A stretch of 64,000 nucleotides of DNA. Origin: JALJPB01 sp963933115. Lineage in GTDB: Bacteria; Pseudomonadota; Gammaproteobacteria; Enterobacterales; Alteromonadaceae. Below are positions 36,482-44,894 of this stretch, one piece after another; the first letter of the stretch is position 1; every line of letters starts with the position of its first letter. Position numbers and translations under genes: made by a program. Under the pieces are notes generated by a model that made no database searches, was not told the DNA's origin, and worked only from the letters and a program-made list of their open reading frames with translations. Location of the stretch: the NCBI GenBank assembly GCA_963933115.1, contig CAWVSL010000003.1, forward strand, positions 1 through 64,000. The letters run 5' to 3'.

Positions 36482-37612
36482 ATGAAAGACCAATTTATTA
36501 AATCAAAAGCCGCCATAGCTTGGGGTCCACAACAACCATTGTCTATCGAAGAAGTCGATGTCATGTTACCTCGTAAAGGTGAAGTATTAATTAAAGTGAT
36601 TGCGTCAGGCGTATGTCATACCGATGCCTTTACCTTATCGGGAGAGGACCCTGAAGGGATATTTCCCGTTATTTTAGGCCATGAAGGTGGTGGTATTGTT
36701 GAGCAGGTAGGGGCGGGTGTTACTAGTGTGCAAGTGGGTGATCATGTGATTCCTTTATACACGCCAGAATGTAGAGAATGTAAATTTTGTTTGTCAGGTA
36801 AAACTAACCTCTGCCAAAAAATTAGAGAAACTCAAGGCAAGGGCCTAATGCCTGACGGTACAACGCGTTTTTATAAAGATGGTCAGCCTATATTTCATTA
36901 TATGGGCTGTTCAACTTTTTCTGAATACACAGTATTACCTGAAATTTCTTTAGCAAAGGTCAATAAAGAAGCACCATTAGAGGAGGTTTGCTTACTCGGT
37001 TGTGGTGTTACCACGGGTATAGGTGCAGTAATGAACACCGCTAAAGTTGAAGAAGGGGCAACGGTTGCTATCTTTGGCTTAGGCGGTATAGGTTTATCCG
37101 CTGTGATTGGTGCAACCATGGCAAAAGCAAGCCGCATCATTGCGATTGATATTAATGAGAGTAAATTTGAGTTGGCTAAAAAGTTAGGGGCTACTGATTT
37201 TATTAATCCCCAAGATTATGATAAGCCCATTCAAGATGTCATTGTTGAATTAACCGATGGGGGTGTTGATTACTCGTTTGAGTGTATTGGTAATGTTAAT
37301 CTGATGCGCTCAGCTTTAGAGTGCTGTCACAAAGGTTGGGGTGAGTCGATAATTATTGGTGTTGCGGGTGCAGGACAAGAAATCTCAACTCGTCCATTTC
37401 AGTTAGTTACCGGAAGAGTATGGCGTGGCAGTGCTTTTGGTGGTGTTAAAGGGCGTACTGAATTACCTGATTATGTCGAGCGTTACTTGCAAGGCGAATT
37501 TAAACTGAGTGATTTTATTACGCACACGATGGCATTAGAAGATATTAATGAAGCATTTGAGTTGATGCACAAAGGTGAAAGCATTCGTAGCGTCATTCAC
37601 TTTGACAAATAA
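36482..37612 (+). CDS. frmA: S-(hydroxymethyl)glutathione dehydrogenase / class III ADH
   Basis: A 376-residue zinc alcohol dehydrogenase of class III, which oxidises the formaldehyde-glutathione adduct to S-formylglutathione. Catalytic zinc ligands: C45 in SGVCHTDAFTLSG, H67 in GHEGGG and C174-type cysteine in LLGCGVTTGIGA. The structural zinc cysteines are C97, C100, C103 and C111. The NAD fold is VAIFGLGGIGLSAVIGA. frmB follows 74 bases on and finishes the pathway. No FrmR or LysR regulator is seen beside it. Confidence 0.97.
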   Translation: MKDQFIKSKAAIAWGPQQPLSIEEVDVMLPRKGEVLIKVIASGVCHTDAFTLSGEDPEGIFPVILGHEGGGIVEQVGAGVTSVQVGDHVIPLYTPECRECKFCLSGKTNLCQKIRETQGKGLMPDGTTRFYKDGQPIFHYMGCSTFSEYTVLPEISLAKVNKEAPLEEVCLLGCGVTTGIGAVMNTAKVEEGATVAIFGLGGIGLSAVIGATMAKASRIIAIDINESKFELAKKLGATDFINPQDYDKPIQDVIVELTDGGVDYSFECIGNVNLMRSALECCHKGWGESIIIGVAGAGQEISTRPFQLVTGRVWRGSAFGGVKGRTELPDYVERYLQGEFKLSDFITHTMALEDINEAFELMHKGESIRSVIHFDK

Positions 37613-37686
37613 GTGTTTTGCTTTATGTCGTAAAATATTGCGGTAGTTCGAGGTCTGAATACTCAAGGCCTTATTTTGAAAGGGTT

Positions 37687-38529
37687 ATGATGACAATTGA
37701 TAATTTAAGTGCAAATAAAAGCTTTGGTGGGTGGCAAAAACAATATAGTCACCATTCAACAACATTAAACTGTGACATGAGGTTTGCTATTTACTTGCCA
37801 CCCCAGGCAGTCAATGGCAATAAGGTGCCGGTATTGTATTGGTTATCAGGGTTAACATGTACAGACGAAAACTTTATGCAAAAAGCAGGGGCTTTAGGTA
37901 TTGCTGCTGAATTAGGGATTGCTATTGTTGCACCTGATACTAGCCCACGCGGTGAAGATGTCGCCAATGATGACAGCTATGATTTAGGCCAAGGTGCAAG
38001 TTTTTATCTTAATGCTAGCCAAGCTCCTTGGCATCGTCATTATCAAATGTACGATTACGTGGTTAATGAGCTACCTCAATTGATAGAGTCAAAATTTCCG
38101 GTATCAAACAATCGTTCAATTGCCGGTCACTCGATGGGGGGGCATGGTGCTTTAACCATTGCGATGAAAAATCCAGACCGTTACCGTTCAATGTCTGCTT
38201 TTAGCCCAATAAGTAATCCCATGGCTTGTTCTTGGGGACAAAAAGCGTTTACTGCCTATTTGGGTAAGGACCAAGAAACTTGGCGGGATTATGATGCGAG
38301 CGAGCTTATGCGACATGCACAGCAATTTGTGCCCGCTAAAGTCGATCAGGGAGAGTCTGACAACTTTTTAATCGAACAGTTAAAGCCAGAAGCGTTAGCC
38401 GCGGCAGCGAAAGCTAGCGGCTATCCATTGGCACTAAACTTTCACCCAGGTTATGATCACAGCTATTACTTTATTGCCAGCTTTATTGAAGAACACCTTC
38501 GTTTTCATGCCACTCATTTAATCAAATAA
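37687..38529 (+). CDS. frmB: S-formylglutathione hydrolase
   Basis: A 280-residue serine esterase of the esterase D family, which splits S-formylglutathione to formate and glutathione. The nucleophile is S149 in IAGHSMGGHGAL; LSGLTCTDENFMQKAG and FHPGYDHSYYFIASFIEEH (catalytic histidine) are the other family blocks. I start at the ATG at 37687 (GAAAGGG just upstream), which puts SFGGWQKQY at the usual N-terminal place; a longer TTG start at 37618 is less likely. It forms the formaldehyde detoxification pair with frmA. Confidence 0.95.
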   Translation: MMTIDNLSANKSFGGWQKQYSHHSTTLNCDMRFAIYLPPQAVNGNKVPVLYWLSGLTCTDENFMQKAGALGIAAELGIAIVAPDTSPRGEDVANDDSYDLGQGASFYLNASQAPWHRHYQMYDYVVNELPQLIESKFPVSNNRSIAGHSMGGHGALTIAMKNPDRYRSMSAFSPISNPMACSWGQKAFTAYLGKDQETWRDYDASELMRHAQQFVPAKVDQGESDNFLIEQLKPEALAAAAKASGYPLALNFHPGYDHSYYFIASFIEEHLRFHATHLIK

Positions 38530-38740
38530 TGGTGCACTGTGCCGTTGATAATATTAATGGCAGATAACCGTGACCTTAAGTGAATCTAATTTATATAGCA
38601 AAGCGTTAGGTAGTCCTGATGATGTTAATTGGTCAGCCCAAACTTCGATAATAACTAAAAGTAACTGAGAAACTTTTATTTTAAATGGGGTGGTGCTTAC
38701 AAAGGACAATAAAACAGCGGGACTTGCTATTATTTACAGC

Positions 38741-38756
38741 CTGTATATACTAACAG
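38741..38756 (+). promoter_or_regulatory. LexA (SOS) box in the lexA promoter
   Basis: CTGTATATACTAACAG matches the gammaproteobacterial SOS box CTGT-N8-ACAG exactly at both ends. A -35-like TTGCTA (38724-38729) and -10 TATACT (38746-38751) with a 16-base spacer put the box over the -10, so bound LexA would block its own gene. Confidence 0.9.
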
Positions 38757-38785
38757 TATTTGTAACTAAATAATGCAGGATTCTT

Positions 38786-39400
38786 ATGCGCCCTTTAACG
38801 CCTAGACAACAACAAATATTTGATTTTATTAGAGAAAAAATATCAGATACGGGTATGCCACCGACACGTGCGGAAATTGCCGAGTATTTTGGCTTTAAAT
38901 CAGCTAATGCAGCTGAAGAGCATTTAAAAGCACTCGCTAAAAAGAGCTACATCGAAATGTTGCCGGGAACTTCCCGTGGTATTCGCTTGGCGGAAGAGTT
39001 TATTGAAGTTGAAGGCTTACCTTTGATTGGCCGAGTTGCGGCCGGTGAGCCTATTCTTGCTGAAGAGCATATTGAAGAGCATTACAAAGTTGATGGTGAT
39101 TTATTTCATCCTGCAGCCGATTATTTATTACGCGTTAATGGCGATAGTATGAAAAATATTGGTATCTTAGATGGTGATTTACTCGCGGTACATCAAACAA
39201 CTGATGTTCAACAAGGTCAAGTGGTAGTGGCTCGTGTTGAAGAAGATGTTACTGTTAAACGCTATAAGCGTGAAGGTAATGTAGTTTATTTACACGCTGA
39301 AAATGAAGATTTTTCGCCTATTAAGGTCGATCTTACTAGCCAAAACTTTACTATTGAAGGCTTAGCTGTCGGTGTTATTCGCGCTGCTGACTGGATGTAA
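38786..39400 (+). CDS. lexA: LexA repressor
   Basis: A 204-residue SOS repressor. The winged-helix DNA-binding domain is at 1-70, with PPTRAEIAEYFGFKSANAAEEHLKAL as the recognition region. The self-cleavage site is A86-G87 in RVAAGEP, and the catalytic pair is S121 (NGDSMKN) and K158 (VTVKRY). RecA-stimulated cleavage would free SOS genes. A box lies 30 bases before the ATG, and AGGA precedes it. No dinF or sulA follows in this window, so lexA is probably monocistronic. Confidence 0.98.
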   Translation: MRPLTPRQQQIFDFIREKISDTGMPPTRAEIAEYFGFKSANAAEEHLKALAKKSYIEMLPGTSRGIRLAEEFIEVEGLPLIGRVAAGEPILAEEHIEEHYKVDGDLFHPAADYLLRVNGDSMKNIGILDGDLLAVHQTTDVQQGQVVVARVEEDVTVKRYKREGNVVYLHAENEDFSPIKVDLTSQNFTIEGLAVGVIRAADWM

Positions 39401-39445
39401 TTTTTTCAACTTAACCAGTAATTAAGAATAATAGCATAAGATTAA

Positions 39446-39482
39446 AGTCACCCTTGAGTCATTCCCTGAGGTGATTTTTTAA
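39446..39482 (+). terminator. Possible terminator after lexA
   Basis: TCACC (39448-39452) and GGTGA (39470-39474) pair, with weak pairing inside, followed by six T residues at 39475-39480. It lies about 45 bases after the lexA stop. The stem is short, so the call is tentative. Confidence 0.45.
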
Positions 39483-39579
39483 TTGATGCCTTTTAGTATT
39501 ATCATCATGATAGTTTTGTTAACTAGACCATCATTCATTACAGCAAATTGAATCACCCACTCTACTTTTCATATTTAAG

Positions 39580-40362
39580 CTATCCGTCAATCTTAGCTAA
39601 CCCTTTTAAACCAAGTAATATTTCCGGGTTACTAACACTCAAAATTGATATTAGTGTTTGTATGTCCATGATCCGTAGGCGAAGTAAAGGCACAAGTGTT
39701 TCGTTTGAACGCAGACCGATTACCGCATTGGCGAGTACGTCTGCCGACAGTCCTGTGGTGCATTCATAATCAAGAATATCTACTATTGAAGCGTAATCAC
39801 CGATGGTGGAGGCACGATCGCCACATTGTTGAGCGACTGCATTCTGAACCGCTACCGGTACAGCCATACGAAAAGCTACTCTGTAGCGCGAATTTTCTCC
39901 CTCTGTTTCGAATGACTTGTAATGTGGAGCGGTGTATAACCGTATTGCTGTCATGCGAAGTGCTTCATCACGAATAAGGCCAAGGTTGCCGGTTGCACTA
40001 AGCTCGTCATAGGTTGCGCGACGACGGTAAGCCGGAGTATATTGAGTAGCCCGATAGGCACTAATTAGCAGAGCTTCATTGGAACCCGTGCTTTCGTTTT
40101 CGAGCATGGAGAGTGCCTTAAGGGCATGGGTCGTTATATCTTCATAATATTCAACGAGAAACTGAGTGCTGAAAGCTTCCTCTTGAAGGTCTGCAGTCAG
40201 ACGCTCGGTAAACAAAACAGATTGCTGATCGGTATTGAGTGCAGCACTCCAATTACTGACCTGAAGACCTACAAATACACCCATGACGACAATTAGGAAG
40301 TCGATAGCAATGGCAGTCCATTCCTGATGTTGGAAATGCTTGATCACACGTCTTAGCAGCAT
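39580..40362 (-). CDS. Membrane-anchored protein, DUF6090-like
   Basis: A 260-residue protein with a basic N-terminus and one membrane helix near residues 17-36. The start, EWTAIAIDFLIVVMGVFVGLQVSNW, is typical of a marine family (DUF6090-like), and the rest is helical, with FTERLTADLQEE and YDELSATGNLGLIRDEALR. No catalytic motif is visible, and the family has no known function. The codons look richer in G and C than those of its neighbours, and long gene-poor gaps flank it, so it may be a transferred gene. It has no operon partner. Confidence 0.7.
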   Translation of the reverse strand: MLLRRVIKHFQHQEWTAIAIDFLIVVMGVFVGLQVSNWSAALNTDQQSVLFTERLTADLQEEAFSTQFLVEYYEDITTHALKALSMLENESTGSNEALLISAYRATQYTPAYRRRATYDELSATGNLGLIRDEALRMTAIRLYTAPHYKSFETEGENSRYRVAFRMAVPVAVQNAVAQQCGDRASTIGDYASIVDILDYECTTGLSADVLANAVIGLRSNETLVPLLRLRIMDIQTLISILSVSNPEILLGLKGLAKIDG

Positions 40363-40958
40363 TTGATTTTTCCTTATTTGACTATTTTATGTTGTATTAC
40401 GAATAGGTCAGCACAGTTCAGGACATAACGATAATTAACAGACTTAATCTTGAGTGTTAAAGATTAAAAATAGATAACCAGGAGCCGTTATTTTAAAAGT
40501 AAATTTAGAATAAACATTTTATAAATGATATGCACGGTATTTGATACCTTTAAGCAATTTCAGACAATATAAGGCATGGAGTCTGTTAAAAATTTGTCCT
40601 TCCTTCTCTGTTAAGAGTATATCAATAGACTGATCACCTATGAGTGACTTTCTATGGCGATTTTCTTGATTTATAGTCTTCTAAATTGCCATGTTATTAG
40701 ATTGTGAAATCAAGTCTAATTCACCGTATGAAATAATATAATCGCCGGTTATTACCTCCTTATCGCTTATTATTCTTTTTATATAAAAATAAGCATAAAG
40801 CCGTATGGAGTATGCTTTAGACCGACTGGTTAGAGTTAATACTCGATTTTTTGTTTTTATGTTTATTTATTTTATAGGTGAACTTTTAATTGACCTAGTT
40901 AAAGTTTTAAGCGACCCTAGATTGTAAACCGTACAAAAATAGCACGAAAAATAACAAT

Positions 40959-40964
40959 TATAAT
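40959..40964 (+). promoter_or_regulatory. Candidate -10 element for the cox operon
   Basis: A perfect TATAAT in the coxB upstream gap. No matching -35 hexamer is found at 16-18 bases, so an activator may be needed, or the match may be chance in A+T-rich DNA. If used, the leader would be about 140 bases and would include the hairpin at 41041-41069. Confidence 0.25.
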
Positions 40965-41040
40965 AAAATTACCGTGTGAGAGATTCTGTTTAATCTTTCG
41001 CCATACTGATTTAATAAAAATAAAAATAAGCACAAAAACT

Positions 41041-41082
41041 GTCCCAGTGGTAGGTATTTACACTGGGACTTTGTTTTGTTTT
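41041..41082 (+). terminator. Terminator-like hairpin in the coxB leader
   Basis: GTCCCAGTG (41041-41049) and CACTGGGAC (41061-41069) form a perfect 9-bp stem with an 11-base loop, followed by the T-rich tract TTTGTTTTGTTTT. This is a canonical intrinsic terminator, 30 bases before the coxB start and just ahead of its ribosome site. It must end some transcript from upstream, either a small RNA or an attenuated cox leader. Confidence 0.8.
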
Positions 41083-41111
41083 CGATTTAAAAGAGGAATA
41101 GGGGATGTCGA

Positions 41112-42653
41112 GTGAAAAGAGGTAACTTAGGTTGGCTGTTGTTGGGAAGTTTATTTTCCAGCTCAGTTTGGGCCGATATGAAACTAAACTTAACACAAGG
41201 TGTTACGAAAGTTAGTGAAGAAGTTTACGACCTGCATATGTTTGCATTGTGGATATGTACTGCCATTGGTGTAGTCGTATTTGGTGCGATGTTTTGGTCA
41301 ATGATTTTTCATCGTAAATCAAAAGGCCATAAAGCTGCCGATTTTCATGAAAGCACGACGGTAGAAATTCTTTGGACAGCAATTCCTATTGTTATTCTTG
41401 TTGTCATGGCAATTCCAGCCACAAGCACATTAATAGACATGGAAAATAATGATAATTCAGATGTCACCATCCAAGTTACTGGTTCGCAGTGGAAATGGAA
41501 TTACAAGTATTTCGATGAAGATATCGAATACTATTCTGTTTTATCGACTCCTCGCGATCAATATGAAAACCAAGACGGTAACTCAGCGGTAAAAGGTGAG
41601 AATTATTTACTTGAAGTTGATAAGCCGCTTGTTATCCCAGTAAACAAAAAAGTACGCTTTTTAATTACCTCTGATGATGTTATTCATGCTTGGTGGGTGC
41701 CTGCTTTTGCTGTGAAACAAGATGCTATCCCAGGATTTATTAATGAAGCTTGGACCAACGTTGATAAGCCCGGTATATACCGTGGTCAATGTGCTGAGCT
41801 CTGTGGTAAAGACCATGGTTTTATGCCCATTGTTGTTGAAGTTAAATCTGAAGCTGATTATGCCTTGTGGGTAGATGAACAATATCAAATGGCCGCAAAA
41901 GCCGCTCAAGCAGAAAAAGACTCGCTAAATGCTTCCGCCTCTATGGATGAGTTAATGGCGCTTGGTGAAACGACTTATGTGGCTTACTGTGCTGCTTGCC
42001 ATCAACCGACAGGTTTAGGGTTACCACCTGCTTTTCCTGCCCTCAAGGGTACGCCTTACACCACTGAAGGTTCTGCAGACGATCACATTAATATTGTCTT
42101 AAATGGCCGTGCGGGTACTGGTATGCAAAGCTATCGTAAACAGCTGAGTATGAAACAAATTGCCGCTGTTGTTACCTATGAGCGTAATGCTTGGGGTAAT
42201 GATACCGGTGATATAATTCAGGCTTCAGATGTTAAAGCTGCTGCTGGTGGCGATGAAACGAATGCCACAATGCCAGAAATTAAAGCGATTGTTGAAGAGG
42301 CTGTTACTGCACCTGTCGAAGATTTGACTAAAACTTATTCGATGACAGAAATGATGGTAATGGGTGAAGACGTTTACAATAAAGCGTGTGTTGCTTGTCA
42401 TCAACCGACGGGTAAAGGTATGCCTCCTGTTTTCCCAGCGTTAGATGGCAGTGTTATTGCTACAAGTGATATTGCTAAGCATATCGATATCGTGGTTAAT
42501 GGTAGTGCGACAAACCCAGCAATGGGAGCGTTTTCCTCTCAGTTAACTAAAACAGAAATTGCCGCGGTTGTCACTTACGAGCGTAATGCTTGGAGTAATA
42601 AAACTGGCGATCTAATACAAGCTGCAGATGTCACTGCCGCAAGTGCGAAGTAG
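41112..42653 (+). CDS. coxB: Cytochrome c oxidase subunit II with two haem-c domains
   Basis: A 513-residue subunit II of a caa3-type oxidase. Signal peptide (about 1-21), two membrane helices (about 42-64 and 86-104), then the CuA domain, with ligands H192, C227, E229, C231, H235 and M238 in AWWVPAF and CAELCGKDHGFM. Two class I cytochrome c domains follow: CAACH (293-297) and CVACH (426-430). Each ends with VVTYERNAW, so they look like an internal duplication. The usual form has one such domain. GTG start with AGGGGAT upstream. First gene of the cox operon. Confidence 0.95.
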   Translation: MKRGNLGWLLLGSLFSSSVWADMKLNLTQGVTKVSEEVYDLHMFALWICTAIGVVVFGAMFWSMIFHRKSKGHKAADFHESTTVEILWTAIPIVILVVMAIPATSTLIDMENNDNSDVTIQVTGSQWKWNYKYFDEDIEYYSVLSTPRDQYENQDGNSAVKGENYLLEVDKPLVIPVNKKVRFLITSDDVIHAWWVPAFAVKQDAIPGFINEAWTNVDKPGIYRGQCAELCGKDHGFMPIVVEVKSEADYALWVDEQYQMAAKAAQAEKDSLNASASMDELMALGETTYVAYCAACHQPTGLGLPPAFPALKGTPYTTEGSADDHINIVLNGRAGTGMQSYRKQLSMKQIAAVVTYERNAWGNDTGDIIQASDVKAAAGGDETNATMPEIKAIVEEAVTAPVEDLTKTYSMTEMMVMGEDVYNKACVACHQPTGKGMPPVFPALDGSVIATSDIAKHIDIVVNGSATNPAMGAFSSQLTKTEIAAVVTYERNAWSNKTGDLIQAADVTAASAK

Positions 42654-42664
42654 GGAATATTTAA

Positions 42665-44263
42665 ATGACTACAGATGCTTTAAATGATCATGACTCGCAC
42701 GAAGGTGAGCATCACGACGATCACAAAATGACTGGTATTAAACGCTGGTTATATACGACAAACCATAAAGATATAGGTACGTTATATCTATGGTTCTCTT
42801 TCATTATGTTACTGACAGGTGGCGCTTTAGCCATGGTAATTCGTGCTGAGCTATTTCAGCCCGGATTACAAATTGTTGAACCTGATTTTTTTAATCAATT
42901 AACAACAGTTCATGGTTTGATTATGGTGTTTGGTGCGATAATGCCGGGCTTTGTTGGCTTTGCTAACTGGATGATACCGATGATGATTGGTGCACCGGAT
43001 ATGGCCTTACCAAGGATGAATAACTGGAGTTTTTGGATTTTGCCTTTCGCTTTTGGCATCCTTCTTAGTTCATTCTTCATGGAAAGTGGTGCGCCTAATT
43101 TTGGTTGGACCTTTTATGCGCCCCTTTCAACAACCTATTCAAATGGTAGTACCGCATTCTTTGTTTTTGCTGTGCATATTATGGGTATTTCATCAATAAT
43201 GGGTGCGATTAATATCGTGGTAACCATTATGAATATGCGTGCTCCAGGTATGACTTACATGAAAATGCCATTGTTCGTTTGGACCTTCTTTATCACCGGC
43301 TACTTATTGATAGCCGTGATGCCGATTCTGGCAGGTGTGGTAACGATGGTATTGACGGACACTTATTTTGGTACCAGCTTCTTTAATGCTGCCGGTGGTG
43401 GCGATCCAGTCATGTTCCAACATATATTTTGGTTCTTTGGTCATCCTGAAGTCTACATCATGATTTTGCCAGCCTTTGGTATTGTTTCAACCACTATTCC
43501 AGCATTTTCTCGTAAGAAATTGTTTGGTTATAGCTCAATGGTTTATGCAACTGCCTCTATTGCCTTCTTATCATTTATTGTTTGGGCACATCACATGTTT
43601 ACAACTGGGATGCCGCTCTTTGGTGAGTTGTTTTTCATGTACTGCACCATGTTGATTGCCGTACCTACGGGTGTAAAAGTCTTTAACTGGGTAGCAACAA
43701 TGTGGCGCGGTTCATTAACGTTTGAAACGCCGATGTTGTTTTCTATTGCGTTTGTGATTTTATTCACTATTGGTGGCTTCTCAGGCTTGATGTTGGCACT
43801 AACGCCAGTTGATTTTCAGTACCATGACACTTATTTTGTTGTTGCTCACTTCCATTATGTATTGGTAACAGGCTCGCTATTTTCTATGTACGCAGGGGCT
43901 TATTACTGGATGCCAAAATGGACTGGCCATATGTACAATAAAACCTTAGCAAGCTGGCATTTTTGGTGCTCATTAATTTCAGTGAACTTATTGTTCTTCC
44001 CAATGCATTTCTTAGGATTAGCAGGCATGCCTCGTCGTATTCCTGATTATGCTTTGCAATTTGCTGACTTTAACAAGTGGGTTAGTATTGGTGGTTTTGC
44101 GTTTGGTTTATCACAACTAATTTTCTTAGCTGTGGTGATTAAATGTATTCGTGGTGGCGAAAAAGCACCAGCGAAACCATGGGATGGCGCTGAAGGTTTG
44201 GAATGGACTGTGGCTAGCCCAGCGCCGTACCATACATTCTCAACACCACCTAAGATTGATTGA
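42665..44263 (+). CDS. ctaD: Cytochrome c oxidase subunit I
   Basis: A 532-residue catalytic subunit of an A1-type haem-copper oxidase with twelve helices. Seen: the low-spin haem ligand H83 in TVHGLIMVFG, GHPEVY (about 259-264), with the histidine-tyrosine crosslink and proton path, the CuB histidines in WAHHMF (about 308-310), and HDTYFVVAHFHYV (haem ligands, about 395 and 397). It reduces oxygen to water and pumps protons. The N-terminus is unusually rich in His, Asp and Glu (residues 8-20), which may bind metal. AGGGAA precedes the ATG. Second gene of the operon. Confidence 0.97.
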   Translation: MTTDALNDHDSHEGEHHDDHKMTGIKRWLYTTNHKDIGTLYLWFSFIMLLTGGALAMVIRAELFQPGLQIVEPDFFNQLTTVHGLIMVFGAIMPGFVGFANWMIPMMIGAPDMALPRMNNWSFWILPFAFGILLSSFFMESGAPNFGWTFYAPLSTTYSNGSTAFFVFAVHIMGISSIMGAINIVVTIMNMRAPGMTYMKMPLFVWTFFITGYLLIAVMPILAGVVTMVLTDTYFGTSFFNAAGGGDPVMFQHIFWFFGHPEVYIMILPAFGIVSTTIPAFSRKKLFGYSSMVYATASIAFLSFIVWAHHMFTTGMPLFGELFFMYCTMLIAVPTGVKVFNWVATMWRGSLTFETPMLFSIAFVILFTIGGFSGLMLALTPVDFQYHDTYFVVAHFHYVLVTGSLFSMYAGAYYWMPKWTGHMYNKTLASWHFWCSLISVNLLFFPMHFLGLAGMPRRIPDYALQFADFNKWVSIGGFAFGLSQLIFLAVVIKCIRGGEKAPAKPWDGAEGLEWTVASPAPYHTFSTPPKID

Positions 44264-44265
44264 TA

Positions 44266-44862
44266 ATGGATAAAAGCCCAAAGCAGGAATTGAATCATGA
44301 AGTGCTTCAAACAATTACTAGCTCTTCGAAGTCAACTCATGGCCAAGTTGTCAAAAAACTATTACTCATAGTCTTTGGTATGTTTGGTTTTGGCTTTGCT
44401 TTGGTGCCTTTATATGACGTGTTTTGTGATATCACCGGGTTAAACGGAAAAACCAATGGCACTGCAGTTTCTTATACTGCAGATGGTGTTGATACTTCTC
44501 GCACGGTTACTGTGCAATTTATTACTCGTATGGCCAAGGGAATTCCTTGGCAGTTTGAACCAGTAATTAATGAAGTAGATGTTCATCCAGGTGAAGTTAA
44601 ATTTGTTAATTTTTACGCTAAAAATGAATCTATGCGTGACATTGTTGGGCAAGCAGTACCATCAGTTTCACCGGGTATGGCAGCAGGCTATTTTCAAAAA
44701 ATAGAGTGTTTTTGCTTTACTCAGCAGCCATTAAAAGCCAATGAAGATGTTGAAATGGGATTACAGTTCTATGTCGATGTAGACTTACCGCCAGAGATCA
44801 CCACATTAACATTATCATACACGCTTTATGATATTACAGGCAGCGTAGACTCATCCTCCTAA
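44266..44862 (+). CDS. ctaG: Cytochrome c oxidase assembly protein CtaG/Cox11
   Basis: A 198-residue copper chaperone that loads CuB of subunit I. One N-terminal membrane helix (about 27-48), then a periplasmic beta domain with the copper motif CFCF (in KIECFCFTQQPL). FALVPLYDVFCDITGLNGKT is the conserved segment after the helix. I chose the ATG at 44266, which follows the ctaD stop by 2 bases; a TTG at 44260 would overlap it. It lies within the cox operon between ctaD and coxC. Confidence 0.95.
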   Translation: MDKSPKQELNHEVLQTITSSSKSTHGQVVKKLLLIVFGMFGFGFALVPLYDVFCDITGLNGKTNGTAVSYTADGVDTSRTVTVQFITRMAKGIPWQFEPVINEVDVHPGEVKFVNFYAKNESMRDIVGQAVPSVSPGMAAGYFQKIECFCFTQQPLKANEDVEMGLQFYVDVDLPPEITTLTLSYTLYDITGSVDSSS

Positions 44863-44894
44863 TTGGGGAAGTGTAGACACACAAGGGGAATAAA

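Larger units (their letters stand above)
40363..41111. other. Long gap upstream of the cox operon
   Basis: A 749-base gap, very A+T rich, between the DUF6090-like gene and coxB. It should hold the cox promoter. A TATAAT is at 40959-40964, without a good -35. A strong terminator-like hairpin lies at 41041-41082, directly before coxB. A perfect ribosome site on the minus strand (40754-40761) leads to no start codon. No open frame of note was found on either strand. Confidence 0.5.

Noticed and set aside
38570..38668. A 32-residue GTG frame between frmB and lexA.
   Set aside because: No ribosome site, no family features, and it is of a length expected by chance.
40754..40761. A perfect AAGGAGGT ribosome-site sequence on the minus strand.
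   Set aside because: The next bases hold no ATG, GTG or TTG at a workable distance that opens a frame; stops follow within ten codons.
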